Shown: positions 54,523 through 62,828, counted from the stretch's first letter. The stretch: 64,000 nucleotides of DNA from Bacillus pumilus (GCF_024498355.1 NZ_CP101833.1:291001-355000); one strand, 5' to 3'. A program made the numbers and translations. Notes: generated by a model not told the origin, from the letters alone.

Positions 54523-55755
54523 ATGGAAGAGATATTAGAAAAGCTTCATACATTTTTTGATGTCGATAAGTTAATTGCATTTATTAGCGGGTATTTAAAA
54601 AAACCAGTCATTTTAGAAAGCACAGAGTGCCAGCTCCTTGCTTATAATTCTTACAGCATTCAGCAGTTTGACCCAGTCAATCAGCAAACGATTTTCTCAA
54701 AGGAATGCCCGGGGTCTGTAGTCGATTGGTTAAAGAAAACCGGGGTAATCGAAAGGCTTCTCGCGGAGTCAGAGCCTTTTTATGTGAGCGGTCATGACGA
54801 GCTCGGTTTTAATCGGCGGGTGGCTGTGAGCGCAAAGCATAAACAAGAGGTTGTGGGCTTTATTTGGGTGCAGGACATTGAGGATTCTCTCTCTCAGGAG
54901 GAGCTGCAATTTTTGCACGAAGCTTCCTTTCAGGTTGGAAAAGTTATTTATAAAAATAAGAAACAGCTGGAGAAAAAGGAAGGTAAAATTGAGGAATTTT
55001 TCAAAAAGGTCATGGATGATCATTTTTATACAGAAGAAGAGCTGAAATGGGAGGCTGAGAACTTAAGCATTCCACTTCCGGCTGTATTTACCGTCATGGT
55101 TGTACACGCTGCCGATAACAAAAGTGAGACGGCAGAAGATGTGAAGGATGTCATTAGAACGTATTTGCAGCTAGAAGATAAGGTCAATCACGTCTATTCC
55201 GTGCAAGCAGACATCGTCGTCATATTAGGCAGTCTGTCAGACCGGCACTCACCGAAAGCGACCGCCGCTGATGTCATCGCTCATCTGAAATCGAAAACGC
55301 ATTCACATCCATCCCCTTTGTATATTGGGATGGGAAGAGAATATCGCGATGTGATGAAAATGAGTACAAGTCGATTTGAAGCGATAGAGGTAGTGAAGGC
55401 TGTGAAAATTGTCGGGGGACAGGAACTGATTCCCTATGATTACGAGAATCTGGGGGTCTTCCGTTTCTTAGACTCAATTTACAGCCACCAAAAGAAGAAA
55501 AACGACTTCAATCCAGATTTGTTACGTTTGAAGGAAAAAGACCGCGATAGCCAAACCTCTTTTTTAAAAACCCTTGAGGTCTACTTATTGAATAATTGCA
55601 AGCTAAAGCCAGCTGCGGAGCAGTTGTTTATTCATCAAAATACATTAAACTATCGAATGAAACAAATCTTTGATATGACCTCGATTGATTTGAGTCATTT
55701 TAGTCAGCGATGTGAGTTATTTATTGAATTGATGCTGATGAAAAAAGATCAATAA
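54523..55755 (+). CDS. putR: PucR-family proline-responsive activator PutR
   Basis: A 410-residue protein with an N-terminal sensor-like region (residues 1-130), a central GGDEF-related PucR domain, and a C-terminal PucR helix-turn-helix (PF13556): TLEVYLLNNCKLKPAAEQLFIHQNTLNYRMKQI at about 350-385. In B. subtilis PutR activates putBCP in response to proline. ATG 54523 is chosen because of GGGAGC upstream; the frame reaches 54409 through the putC terminator, which is not credible coding. It lies directly after putC because putP is missing. Confidence 0.9.
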   Translation: MEEILEKLHTFFDVDKLIAFISGYLKKPVILESTECQLLAYNSYSIQQFDPVNQQTIFSKECPGSVVDWLKKTGVIERLLAESEPFYVSGHDELGFNRRVAVSAKHKQEVVGFIWVQDIEDSLSQEELQFLHEASFQVGKVIYKNKKQLEKKEGKIEEFFKKVMDDHFYTEEELKWEAENLSIPLPAVFTVMVVHAADNKSETAEDVKDVIRTYLQLEDKVNHVYSVQADIVVILGSLSDRHSPKATAADVIAHLKSKTHSHPSPLYIGMGREYRDVMKMSTSRFEAIEVVKAVKIVGGQELIPYDYENLGVFRFLDSIYSHQKKKNDFNPDLLRLKEKDRDSQTSFLKTLEVYLLNNCKLKPAAEQLFIHQNTLNYRMKQIFDMTSIDLSHFSQRCELFIELMLMKKDQ

Positions 55756-55761
55756 TCATGG

Positions 55762-55796
55762 AATCCGCAGGTGCTCAGGATCACCTGCGGATTTTC
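55762..55796 (+). terminator. intrinsic terminator of putR
   Basis: AATCCGCAGGTG (55762-55773) pairs with CACCTGCGGATT (55782-55793), followed by TT. Confidence 0.85.
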
Positions 55797-55884
55797 ATGC
55801 GAGTTGTGAAAATGGCATACAACTACTGCGTTTCGTTGTATGATAGATAAAGATTTTATGAGAAAAGTGAAAGGGGGCCACCCT

Positions 55885-57183
55885 TTGGGATCAGTCACCT
55901 TGGCCATTTTGATTTTCATCATGACCCTCGTCCTTGTCATTTGGCAGCCAGGACGTTTAACCATTGGATGGTCAGCATGTGGCGGAGCCATTCTTGCTCT
56001 TGCCTTTGGTGTCGTTCATCTGAGCGATGTGTGGGAAGTCACGCAAATTGTATGGAACGCCACCTTTGCATTTATTGGCATTATTATCATTTCGTTAATT
56101 TTAGATGAGATCGGTTTTTTTGAATGGGCTGCACTGCATATGGCAAAAGCCGCAAGAGGGAACGGTGTCCGCATGTTTATTTATTTAACATTGCTCGGCG
56201 CTGTGGTGGCAGCTTTCTTTGCCAACGATGGAGCGGCACTGATTTTGACCCCAATTGTCTTATCTGTGGTGAGAGCGTTGAAACTGGATGAGCGTATGAT
56301 CCTGCCCTTTGTGATGGCAAGCGGCTTTATTGCTGATACAACCTCCTTGCCATTTGTCATTAGCAACCTCGTCAATATCGTGTCTGCCGATTATTTCCAT
56401 ATTGGCTTTCTCGAATATACAGCGAACATGTTCGTGCCAAACCTCGTGTCACTTGGAGCGAGCATGCTTGTGCTTTATGTGTTTTACAGAAAGTTCATCC
56501 CAAAGACATACGATCTGTCACAGGCGAAGGAGCCAGCGTCAGCCATTCGTGATATGCGCATGTTCCGCTTGTCTTGGTATGTGTTAGGATTCTTGCTAGT
56601 TGGTTATTTCGCAGGGGAATTGATTGGCATTCCCGTGTCAATCATTGTAGGAGGCATTGCTCTTGCTTTCTTGTGGCTGGCGAAAAGAAGTCCGCAAGTG
56701 GCGACAAAGCGCGTCATAAAAGAAGCACCCTGGTCCATTGTGTTTTTCTCTATCGGCATGTATGTCGTCGTCTATGGACTGAAGAATGCCGGTCTCACAG
56801 AAATATTGGCGGCATGGATTGAACAAGGCGCATCGCATGGGTTGCTTGCCGGAACGATGTTTATGGGCGTGCTTGCGGCAGTGCTGTCCTCTGTCATGAA
56901 CAATCTGCCTACCGTGTTAATTGATGCGATTGCGATCGGACATACAAATACAGCAGGCGTCATGAGAGACGGACTGATTTATGCCAATGTCATCGGTTCC
57001 AACCTTGGTCCGAAAATGACCCCAATCGGCTCATTGGCGACATTGCTGTGGCTTCACGTTCTCAAGAAAAAGGGCGTCCATATTTCTTGGGGTGCATACA
57101 TGAAAGCCGGAATCATCCTGACCATCCCAACATTGATCCTTACTTTATTGGGGTTATATGCGTGGTTATGGCTGATACATTAA
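55885..57183 (+). CDS. ArsB/NhaD-type transporter (arsenite efflux-like)
   Basis: This 432-residue protein has 12 or so membrane segments and the ArsB layout (PF02040): [19 protein letters not shown] near residue 15-33, [14 protein letters not shown] near 90, [16 protein letters not shown] near 125 with the conserved FxNDG motif, and [12 protein letters not shown] near 352 in the pseudo-symmetric half. Relatives such as B. subtilis ArsB and YdfA export arsenite. No arsR or arsC is adjacent, so arsenite is not certain. The frame opens at ATG 55840, but AAAGGGGG is spaced 7 nt from TTG 55885, which gives the usual ArsB N-terminus; 55858 is also possible. Confidence 0.78.
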   Translation: MGSVTLAILIFIMTLVLVIWQPGRLTIGWSACGGAILALAFGVVHLSDVWEVTQIVWNATFAFIGIIIISLILDEIGFFEWAALHMAKAARGNGVRMFIYLTLLGAVVAAFFANDGAALILTPIVLSVVRALKLDERMILPFVMASGFIADTTSLPFVISNLVNIVSADYFHIGFLEYTANMFVPNLVSLGASMLVLYVFYRKFIPKTYDLSQAKEPASAIRDMRMFRLSWYVLGFLLVGYFAGELIGIPVSIIVGGIALAFLWLAKRSPQVATKRVIKEAPWSIVFFSIGMYVVVYGLKNAGLTEILAAWIEQGASHGLLAGTMFMGVLAAVLSSVMNNLPTVLIDAIAIGHTNTAGVMRDGLIYANVIGSNLGPKMTPIGSLATLLWLHVLKKKGVHISWGAYMKAGIILTIPTLILTLLGLYAWLWLIH

Positions 57184-57242
57184 AGAGCAGGTGCTCTCAG
57201 TCAGGTCTCGTCCTTTTTTCATCTACGCTGAATATAAAAAAA
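57184..57242 (+). repeat. decayed, internally deleted relative of the 175-bp repeat
   Basis: A short hairpin AGAGCA-GG-TGCTCT (57184-57197) is followed by CAG, then GTCAGGTCTCGTCCTT and CTACGCTGAA. These are fragments found in the same order in copy A (GTCAGGTCT, CTCGTCCTT, TCACGCTGAA). The hairpin ends resemble the terminator that flanks copy B. Confidence 0.45.
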
Positions 57243-57266
57243 AGAGAAGATCGTTGGATCTGCTCT
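57243..57266. repeat. upstream copy of the duplicated hairpin flanking repeat copy B
   Basis: 24 bp matching 57442-57466 except for one missing base in the loop: outer AGAG/CTCT and inner GATC-type pairing. It is cut off from a T tract by repeat copy B, which begins at 57267. Confidence 0.88.
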
Positions 57267-57441
57267 CAGCGTGTAGACAAACCCTCGCATTCGTTGTCAG
57301 TCCTGCGTGCCGGTGCTCACGAATGTCAAATTCGCTCCGCTCCAGTACTCGTCCTTCCTAGACTGCAAAGGTTTTCTATCACGCTGAAAAGAAGACAAAG
57401 GGCTAAAATAAAGATCATTTTAGCCCTTTGTCAACAGTCTA
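57267..57441 (+). repeat. 175-bp intergenic repeat, copy B
   Basis: Starts CAGCGTGTAGAC and ends TTTGTCAACAGTCTA; same length and internal structure as copy A, including the CAGCGTG/CACGCTG arms and the 16-bp GACAAAGGGCTAAAAT hairpin. It lies between the arsB-like gene and yckA, between two copies of a terminator hairpin unrelated in sequence to the one flanking copy A. Confidence 0.88.
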
Positions 57442-57470
57442 AGAGAAGATCGATTGGATCTGCTCTTTTT
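57442..57470. terminator. downstream copy of flanking hairpin with T tract
   Basis: AGAGAAGATC...GGATCTGCTCT followed by TTTT; probable terminator of the arsB-like gene, repeated at 57243-57266. It also lies just past the stop codon of the convergent yckA. Confidence 0.75.
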
Positions 57471-57471
57471 G

Positions 57472-58149
57472 TTACAGATATTTTGCATAGCGTTTTTCCA
57501 AATAATCTTGCAGCAATGAGACCACACTGCAAATGCCCCAGTAAATCAATGCGACCAAAATATACATGGTCATATAATCGAATTCTCGTCCGCCAACAAT
57601 TTTTGCCTGCTGGAAGAGCTCTGGTACAGTAATCATCGCTGCCAGTGAGGAGGCTTTGATCAAGTCGAGCATGACATTGGTCAATGGCGGCAGTGCAATG
57701 CGAACGGATTGAGGCAATATGACACCACGCATGGTTTGCCAATAGCTGAGACCTAATGATTTAGCGGCTTCCACCTGACCACTTGGAACAGAGGAGAGGG
57801 CCGCTCGGTTGATTTCTGCTATATAGGCAGCACTATTGAAGGTGAACCCAATAATGGCAGCAGTTACAGCTGTAAACTCAATGCCGATATAAGGGAATCC
57901 GAAATAAAGAATAAACAAAATCACCAGAATGGGAACGCCTCGCATGAATGAAATATATAGCCGTGCAGGCAGCCGAAGCAACCACGTATTCGCCATTCTG
58001 GCAAGGGCAATAAAAAAGCCAAGAATCGTGCCAAAAAACATGCTCACAAAGGATATGAGCAGCGTCAGCCAAATGCCTTTCATGACAAACGGAAACGACG
58101 CCTTTGCCAGTGCAGGATTAAATATATATTCTAAATGAATATCTCCCAC
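57472..58149 (-). CDS. yckA: Polar amino acid ABC transporter permease YckA
   Basis: The 225-residue protein is a HisM-type permease with five or six helices. The family signature FTFNSAAYIAEINRAALSSVPSGQVEAAKSLGLSYWQTM (about residues 100-138) contains the EAA loop contacting the ATPase. The substrate-binding partner is the upstream gene, 12 bp away. No ATPase gene is adjacent, as I recall for yckA-yckB in B. subtilis, so it must borrow an ATPase. Symbol from synteny with yckB and yckD. Start follows AAGGAGCCGCAATC. Confidence 0.8.
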   Translation of the reverse strand: MGDIHLEYIFNPALAKASFPFVMKGIWLTLLISFVSMFFGTILGFFIALARMANTWLLRLPARLYISFMRGVPILVILFILYFGFPYIGIEFTAVTAAIIGFTFNSAAYIAEINRAALSSVPSGQVEAAKSLGLSYWQTMRGVILPQSVRIALPPLTNVMLDLIKASSLAAMITVPELFQQAKIVGGREFDYMTMYILVALIYWGICSVVSLLQDYLEKRYAKYL

Positions 58150-58161
58150 GATTGCGGCTCC

Positions 58162-59034
58162 TTATTTGGAAATGTCGACATCTTCGACATCAGCATCAAT
58201 TTTCTTTGAGACGTCTGCATGATGAAAGAACTTCTCGGAAATCTTTTTCATCGTTCCGTCTTTTTTCATGTCTTTTAATACACGATTTAATTCTTTTTGA
58301 AGCTCTGTGTTGTCTTTCTTCATCACAAAGCCCTGTTCATTCGGCATGTATTTCAGGTCAGGGTGAATCGTAATATTTAATTTAGGAAATGCAGCAAGAG
58401 CCAGTGTTTGCAAGTAATAATCATTTAAAATGACATCTGTTCGGCCGTTTGCGACATCCTTTAAGTATTGCTCGTTTGTGGCATTATCATAAATGACTTC
58501 CTTTGCACCGTACTTACGGGCGACATCCATGTAAATGGTCGTTGCAGCACCTGCTGCTTTCTTGCCTTTTAAATCTCTTAAAGTTTTAATGCCAGACAAA
58601 TCATCTTTCCGTACGATAGCCGTTCCGTAGGAATATTTATAAGGAGTTGAAAATGCAAACTTATCCTTCCGGTCATCTGTGATGTCGATATCGTTTGCAG
58701 CGGCATCTACTTGACCAGAATTAATGGCACTCAGCATCCCATCATAGCCCATTTCTTTAAATTCTACTTTCACGTCAAGGCGTTTAAAAGCTTCTTTGAC
58801 GACTTCAACTTCATAGCCAGTCAGCTGATCCTTGCCGTTTGATGTATCATGATAAGACGTAGGATAAAGGGTGCCTGAAGTAGCAACCACGATTTTCCCT
58901 TTCTTTTGAATCTGATCCCACTTTGATTCTCCAGACTGAGATGAGCCTGATTGACTGCAAGCAGACATGACAAGCATGAGAGCAGACACAACAAGCAACA
59001 CCCATATAGGTTTTCTATGATAAAAACGACTCAT
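58162..59034 (-). CDS. yckB: Amino-acid-binding lipoprotein YckB
   Basis: This 290-residue extracellular solute-binding protein (SBP family 3) has a signal peptide with lipobox LVMSAC (Cys near 26). The binding fold is evident: KIVVATSGTLYPTSY near 48, GYEVEVVKEAFKRL near 74, the LSAINSGQVDAAANDIDITDDRKDKFAFS block near 100-128 (ligand carboxylate contacts), and DVILNDYYLQTL near 205. Likely ligand is a polar amino acid or cystine-like compound. It precedes the permease gene yckA; no ATPase follows. Start at 59034 after AGAGGAGGATTCTTAA. Confidence 0.83.
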   Translation of the reverse strand: MSRFYHRKPIWVLLVVSALMLVMSACSQSGSSQSGESKWDQIQKKGKIVVATSGTLYPTSYHDTSNGKDQLTGYEVEVVKEAFKRLDVKVEFKEMGYDGMLSAINSGQVDAAANDIDITDDRKDKFAFSTPYKYSYGTAIVRKDDLSGIKTLRDLKGKKAAGAATTIYMDVARKYGAKEVIYDNATNEQYLKDVANGRTDVILNDYYLQTLALAAFPKLNITIHPDLKYMPNEQGFVMKKDNTELQKELNRVLKDMKKDGTMKKISEKFFHHADVSKKIDADVEDVDISK

Positions 59035-59216
59035 TTAAGAATCCTCCTCTATTTTTTATACAAAACAAAACATAGCACGCTTTTTCAGTTAGGACAACGT
59101 TTTCAGATGAAAAGCGAAAAAGTAAGAATATTATGCTCAATTTGACGTTGTCAAAGAATGTATAAAAAAGGAAGGAGCGTACAAAATAAATTCGAATAAA
59201 GGAGGGAACAAAAGAT

Positions 59217-59546
59217 ATGAAAAAAATAAGTGGCTTGATCTTATTATCAATGATGCTGTTATTTGGTTTTCATATGGAAACGGCTCATGGAGAAACACCA
59301 CAAATGGAAAAGCGTCCAGTGACGCATCAAGTAAAATTAACAACAGAACAACAAAAACAAATCGAAAAGCTTGAGCAGCAAATTCTTTCGAAACGAAAAG
59401 AAGTCATTGAGAAATATGTTCAGTATGGTGTGTTAACAAAGGAACAAGGCACACACATCACGAAACGAATGGATGAACATTACAATCACTTAAAAAATAA
59501 CGGATTTGTTCCACTACTGAAAAAACCACAGCACCATCGACCATAA
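59217..59546 (+). CDS. yckD: YckD, secreted DUF2680 protein
   Basis: A 109-residue small protein with an N-terminal signal sequence (MKKISGLILLSMMLLFGFHM..., cleavage probably after AHG near residue 24). The mature part is charged, helical and Gln/Lys-rich: LTTEQQKQIEKLEQQILSKRKEVIEKYVQYGVLTKEQG, the DUF2680 pattern (PF10925). The function is unknown. The ATG follows AAAGGAGGGAACAAAAG. In B. subtilis yckD lies near yckA/yckB and nin/nucA, as here. Confidence 0.82.
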   Translation: MKKISGLILLSMMLLFGFHMETAHGETPQMEKRPVTHQVKLTTEQQKQIEKLEQQILSKRKEVIEKYVQYGVLTKEQGTHITKRMDEHYNHLKNNGFVPLLKKPQHHRP

Positions 59547-59547
59547 T

Positions 59548-59579
59548 GATGAAACCGGCAGCGAGATGCCGGTTTCATC
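59548..59579. terminator. 13-bp hairpin terminator between yckD and the MBL hydrolase gene
   Basis: GATGAAACCGGCA (59548-59560) pairs perfectly with TGCCGGTTTCATC (59567-59579); T-rich but interrupted tail (TTGTTTATC). Confidence 0.75.
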
Positions 59580-59592
59580 TTGTTTATCGATC

Positions 59593-60360
59593 CTATCTGA
59601 AGGTGAGAGTCTCACCATCTTTAGGGACAAAAATAGCTTGATCTGCATGATGTTCATGAATGTAAGCTTCCAATGCAGCTCTTGTTAACAGGCAATGATT
59701 CACAGCTTCAAGATGACAAGCGATCATTTGAGCATTTGGGTGAGAGCGGTGAATGTCTAAAATCTCTTCCTTGGTCATTGTGATCGGATCACCTTCTAAA
59801 AATTGAGCAGCCCCACTATTGACCACAATGACATCTGGCCTGCATGTATTCACAACTTCTTTCGGCTCATCACACCAAATGGTATCACCCGCAATATAAA
59901 GGGTAGGTTCATCAGGATGAGAGAAAACAAAACCGCTGACCTGTCCCATCCGTTTTGCCGTTTCCCCTGTCCCATGCTGCCCGCCTGTACGTCTAATATG
60001 AACACCACAAATGTCCATTTCATCTTCAATGCATGTGACATGCTGGAAGCCAGCTTCTTTGACTTCTTTTTGATCCTTTTCCGATTGAGTATAAATTGGT
60101 TGGTCTTGAGCTAATGTCTTTTTCGCCTCGTCGTCAAAGTGATCCACGTGTAAATGAGTGAGCAAGACAGCATCCGGCTGTAACATCTTGTCTAAATCAA
60201 TGTTTACAGGCAGATCCACAATGGGGTTGTTCAAATGTTGATTCGCTGTATGAGGGAACGGTGGATATGTTCCTTTGGCTGCTAAAAAGGGATCGATTAA
60301 GAAAGTTGACTGACCATATTGAAGGTATAAAGTAGCATTACGAATGAGCGTTATTTTCAT
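59593..60360 (-). CDS. Metallo-beta-lactamase-fold hydrolase
   Basis: This 255-residue protein is an MBL-fold enzyme of the UlaG-like lactonase group. LLTHLHVDHFD near residue 67-77 is the HxHxDH metal motif, RRTGGQHGTGE near 130 gives the next His, YIAGDTIWCDE near 156 the bridging Asp, and ACHLEAVNHCLLTRAAL near 218 the last His. Cytoplasmic; substrate unknown. The ATG at 60360 is preceded by AAGGAGGCCTTTTTAA. It is divergent from an Lrp-type regulator, which may control it. Confidence 0.82.
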   Translation of the reverse strand: MKITLIRNATLYLQYGQSTFLIDPFLAAKGTYPPFPHTANQHLNNPIVDLPVNIDLDKMLQPDAVLLTHLHVDHFDDEAKKTLAQDQPIYTQSEKDQKEVKEAGFQHVTCIEDEMDICGVHIRRTGGQHGTGETAKRMGQVSGFVFSHPDEPTLYIAGDTIWCDEPKEVVNTCRPDVIVVNSGAAQFLEGDPITMTKEEILDIHRSHPNAQMIACHLEAVNHCLLTRAALEAYIHEHHADQAIFVPKDGETLTFR

Positions 60361-60476
60361 TAAAAAGGCCTCCTTTTTTTCTGATTAAGTTTACAGTATA
60401 TTAAAAGAGCTTCATGTGAAAGAGGATCATGAAAGTCTTTCAGCGGAAGGACTTGATTTTTGAAAGAGGTGAGCCA

Positions 60477-60893
60477 ATGCTAGATCAAACAGATATGGAC
60501 ATTTTAAAAGAACTCTCAAAGAACAGTCGATTAACCATGAAAGCACTAGGTGAAAAAGTTCATTTAACCGGTCAAGCGGTTGCAAATCGTGTGTTAAAGC
60601 TAGAAGAAGATGGTGTGATTGAAGCTTATACCATTTCGATCGATTGGCGGACACAGAAGACCATCCAAACATTTATGCAGCTCTATACCCGAAGCCTTCA
60701 TCATGAACCGCTACTGTCGTTTCTTCATCAAAAGGAAGAAATCAAGAATCTATTTAAAATAAGTGGAGAGGGCTGTTATATGGCTGAAGGACATTTCTCC
60801 AGTCACGATGAGCTTGATCAGTTTTTAACGGAGCTGACAAATTACGCAAATTATAAATTGTCTATTGCGGTTAAACGTCACATTCATCGGTAA
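60477..60893 (+). CDS. Lrp/AsnC-family transcriptional regulator
   Basis: The 138-residue protein starts MLDQTDMDILKELSKNSRLTMKALGEKVHLTGQAV, the Lrp-type helix-turn-helix (residues 2-45), then a RAM-type alpha/beta effector domain (FKISGEGCYMAEGHFSSHDELDQFL near 98-122). ATG 60477 has GAAAGAGGTGAG upstream; the frame opens at 60429. It is divergent from the MBL hydrolase and only 27 bp before the acetyltransferase gene, so it probably senses an amino acid and controls one or both. Confidence 0.85.
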   Translation: MLDQTDMDILKELSKNSRLTMKALGEKVHLTGQAVANRVLKLEEDGVIEAYTISIDWRTQKTIQTFMQLYTRSLHHEPLLSFLHQKEEIKNLFKISGEGCYMAEGHFSSHDELDQFLTELTNYANYKLSIAVKRHIHR

Positions 60894-60920
60894 TAGAAGA
60901 GCCGCAGGAGGATAGCAACA

Positions 60921-61727
60921 ATGCAAAAATTCATTAGAAATCAAGCTGAACCGATGACAAAGGAAAGAATCAAAGCTGACTTGGTTCAACTTGGTGTGAA
61001 AAAAGGCATGATTTTATGTGTTCACTCATCTTTATCATCTATCGGCTGGGTGAATGGAGGTGCTGTAGCCGTCATACAAGCATTAATGGAAACCTTAACA
61101 GAAGAGGGAACCTTGGTTATGCCGGCACAAACGTTAGAGCTGTCTGATCCCGCCGATTGGATCGATCCGCCCGTTCCCTACTCATGGTGGAAATCGATCA
61201 AAGAGACGATGCCTGCATTTGATCCGGCTTACACGACGCCAACAGCAATGGGAAAGGTAGCGGAAACATTTTGGAAGTACCCAGGCGTGGCGAGAAGCAC
61301 TCATCCCAATTTTTCATTCACAGCTTGGGGGAAAAGGAAACATGAAATTCTGAAACACCATGCGCTTTCTTATGGTTTAGGAGAAAATTCGCCGCTTGGG
61401 CGCATGTACGATCTTGATGCTCAAGTACTGCTGATTGGTACGTCATTTGAGAGCCATACAGCCTTCCACTTAGCTGAATATAGAATCTCTCAGCAAGACC
61501 TCATGATACGAGGGGCCCCTATTTTAGAAAATGGATGGAGGGTATGGAAAGAGTATCAAGATATCATGACAAGAGAAGAACTATTTGAACAGATTGGTCG
61601 TGATTTTTTACATTCAGGATATACCCATTACCGTGGTCAAATCGGGCTTGCCAATTCGTATTTATTACCGGTAAGAGGATCGGTAGACTATGCGGAAAAG
61701 TGGCTTGAACAGTACGACCAGTCATGA
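60921..61727 (+). CDS. AAC(3)-family N-acetyltransferase, YokD-like
   Basis: A 268-residue protein of the antibiotic_NAT family (PF02522). It shows LCVHSSLSSIGWVNGGAVAVIQAL near residue 32-55, GTLVMPAQTL near 67, the DPAYTTPTAMG block near 105, and RSTHPNFSFTAWG near 127. It resembles B. subtilis YokD and FrbF-type acyltransferases more than clinical aminoglycoside enzymes. It transfers acetyl or another acyl group from CoA to an amine; aminoglycoside resistance cannot be assumed. Probably cotranscribed with the Lrp gene; the start follows GCAGGAGGATAGCA. Confidence 0.85.
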   Translation: MQKFIRNQAEPMTKERIKADLVQLGVKKGMILCVHSSLSSIGWVNGGAVAVIQALMETLTEEGTLVMPAQTLELSDPADWIDPPVPYSWWKSIKETMPAFDPAYTTPTAMGKVAETFWKYPGVARSTHPNFSFTAWGKRKHEILKHHALSYGLGENSPLGRMYDLDAQVLLIGTSFESHTAFHLAEYRISQQDLMIRGAPILENGWRVWKEYQDIMTREELFEQIGRDFLHSGYTHYRGQIGLANSYLLPVRGSVDYAEKWLEQYDQS

Positions 61728-61728
61728 T

Positions 61729-62115
61729 CTACACAGTCTGAAAATGAAAGTAATAGAGATCTTGATCAGGTTGTTGTGAAGTATAGCAGGTGAGCTGATA
61801 GTCTCCTTTTGGAATGGAGAAAGACAGAACCTGTGCCATGACGCTTGTGATATGAACTTGATCGCTTGAATGTGTAAATGGCACCGTTATGACTCTATCA
61901 AAGGATGCTGGGGGCTCATTTTCATTTAATGTCACGAAAATAAAAGCCTTTCCATTGTTGACGCCTTCAAAAGAAACACCCTGATCTCCAGTTGCGAATC
62001 CTTGAAGAATGTCATCATCTGTCCAATCAATCACAGGGGGTGTATCGCTTCCAGCGTATACGGTGATTTGGTGATAGGAAATCGATAAGGAATAGGTTTG
62101 ATTTAAGTCATTCAT
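61729..62115 (-). CDS. nin: Nin/ComJ, inhibitor of DNA-entry nuclease NucA
   Basis: The 128-residue protein matches the competence protein ComJ/Nin family: SLSISYHQITVYAG near residue 10, GFATGDQGVSFEG near 42, and the C-terminal KGDYQLTCYTSQQPDQDLYYFHF. In B. subtilis Nin binds and inhibits NucA. The ATG at 62115 follows AAAGGAG; a frame extension to 62136 has none. In B. subtilis nin follows nucA; here they are about 200 bp apart, with a foreign-looking remnant between. Convergent with the acetyltransferase gene. Confidence 0.88.
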   Translation of the reverse strand: MNDLNQTYSLSISYHQITVYAGSDTPPVIDWTDDDILQGFATGDQGVSFEGVNNGKAFIFVTLNENEPPASFDRVITVPFTHSSDQVHITSVMAQVLSFSIPKGDYQLTCYTSQQPDQDLYYFHFQTV

Positions 62116-62192
62116 ATAAAAAACTCCTTTATTCATAAATTTATGTTGAAAAGTGAATGTTTGAAAGAATGAACTTTGAAGAGAATGTTAGG

Positions 62193-62218
62193 CAGCAAGA
62201 CGATTGTCGCCGTCTTGC
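62193..62218 (-). other. hairpin downstream of the chemoreceptor remnant
   Basis: Minus strand GCAAGACG pairs with CGTCTTGC around an 8-nt loop. It lies 20 bp after the remnant's stop codon, as a terminator would, but without a T tract. Confidence 0.55.
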
Positions 62219-62235
62219 GCTACTGTTTGAGGGGT

Positions 62236-62307
62236 CTAGATGTGAAATTGTGAGACCATTTCTTTTAAGTCTCCTGCTAAATGGGAAAGAGCTTCTAATG
62301 TAGAAAA
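62236..62307 (-). pseudogene. C-terminal remnant of a methyl-accepting chemotaxis protein
   Basis: Read on the minus strand, 20 codons before TAG at 62236-62238 give LEALSHLAGDL then KEMVSQFHI, the typical end of bacterial chemoreceptors (AEELxxLAxxLxxxVxxFxI). The frame has no start and is cut at the nucA stop. B. subtilis has the chemoreceptor gene tlpC next to nucA, so this is probably the tail of a tlpC-like gene whose body was lost. Confidence 0.6.
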
Positions 62308-62318
62308 GATGAATGGGA

Positions 62319-62747
62319 CTAATCAATGATAAATTGAATTTTTGTGCCATCAGGATCATCTGATAATTGATGACTTACCCAAGAGCCTGCCCCTCTGTTA
62401 TCTGAAGGACGTACATATTTAACAGAAGCTCCTTTGCCCCCTTCTTTACACATCGCCATCGGCCATTCGTCCCGGTCATATCCGCGCTTTGTCGGGATGC
62501 CATGAAGTGAGCGGTCTCTCTGCTCATCGCTATTTTTACGATCAATTGTACAAATGGAGGATTGACCTTCCTCAATTGCCTCTTCTATGTGCTTCGCTGT
62601 TTCTGGATAACGATCTGATGGAAAGTGAATGGTTTTGTCGTAAGATGAATTCGTCGTCTCTTGTTTACTTTGCTCCAGCTGGATATAGCCTGTTGCTACA
62701 CCAATGACAATCAATAAAAGCAAGAGAATGGTTTTAAGAAGTTTCAT
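62319..62747 (-). CDS. nucA: Membrane-bound DNA-entry nuclease NucA (ComI)
   Basis: This 142-residue competence nuclease has one N-terminal membrane anchor ([20 protein letters not shown]) and the NucA/NucB catalytic domain: [17 protein letters not shown] near residue 44, [18 protein letters not shown] near 68, [16 protein letters not shown] near 93 and [12 protein letters not shown] near 116. The Asp-Glu cluster in [10 protein letters not shown] is the metal-dependent active site. It cleaves bound DNA so that transport can begin. A type I ComK box lies about 80-115 bp upstream of the start. Residues agree closely with B. subtilis NucA. Confidence 0.92.
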   Translation of the reverse strand: MKLLKTILLLLLIVIGVATGYIQLEQSKQETTNSSYDKTIHFPSDRYPETAKHIEEAIEEGQSSICTIDRKNSDEQRDRSLHGIPTKRGYDRDEWPMAMCKEGGKGASVKYVRPSDNRGAGSWVSHQLSDDPDGTKIQFIID

Positions 62748-62828
62748 AGATGCTAGCTCTCTTTCTTTTTTGCGTATTTTGTAAACAGAAGTATAGCAGA
62801 ATTACTTACCAATTTCTCCTGGTTTTGA

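Noticed and set aside
60921..61727. Aminoglycoside resistance gene
   Set aside because: The family is AAC(3)-like, but the sequence is nearer to YokD/FrbF-type chromosomal acyltransferases and no mobile context exists, so a resistance role is not claimed.
62141..62359. 72-codon minus-strand frame between nin and nucA
   Set aside because: It overlaps the nucA stop and is in a different frame from the chemoreceptor-like tail; no ribosome binding site.
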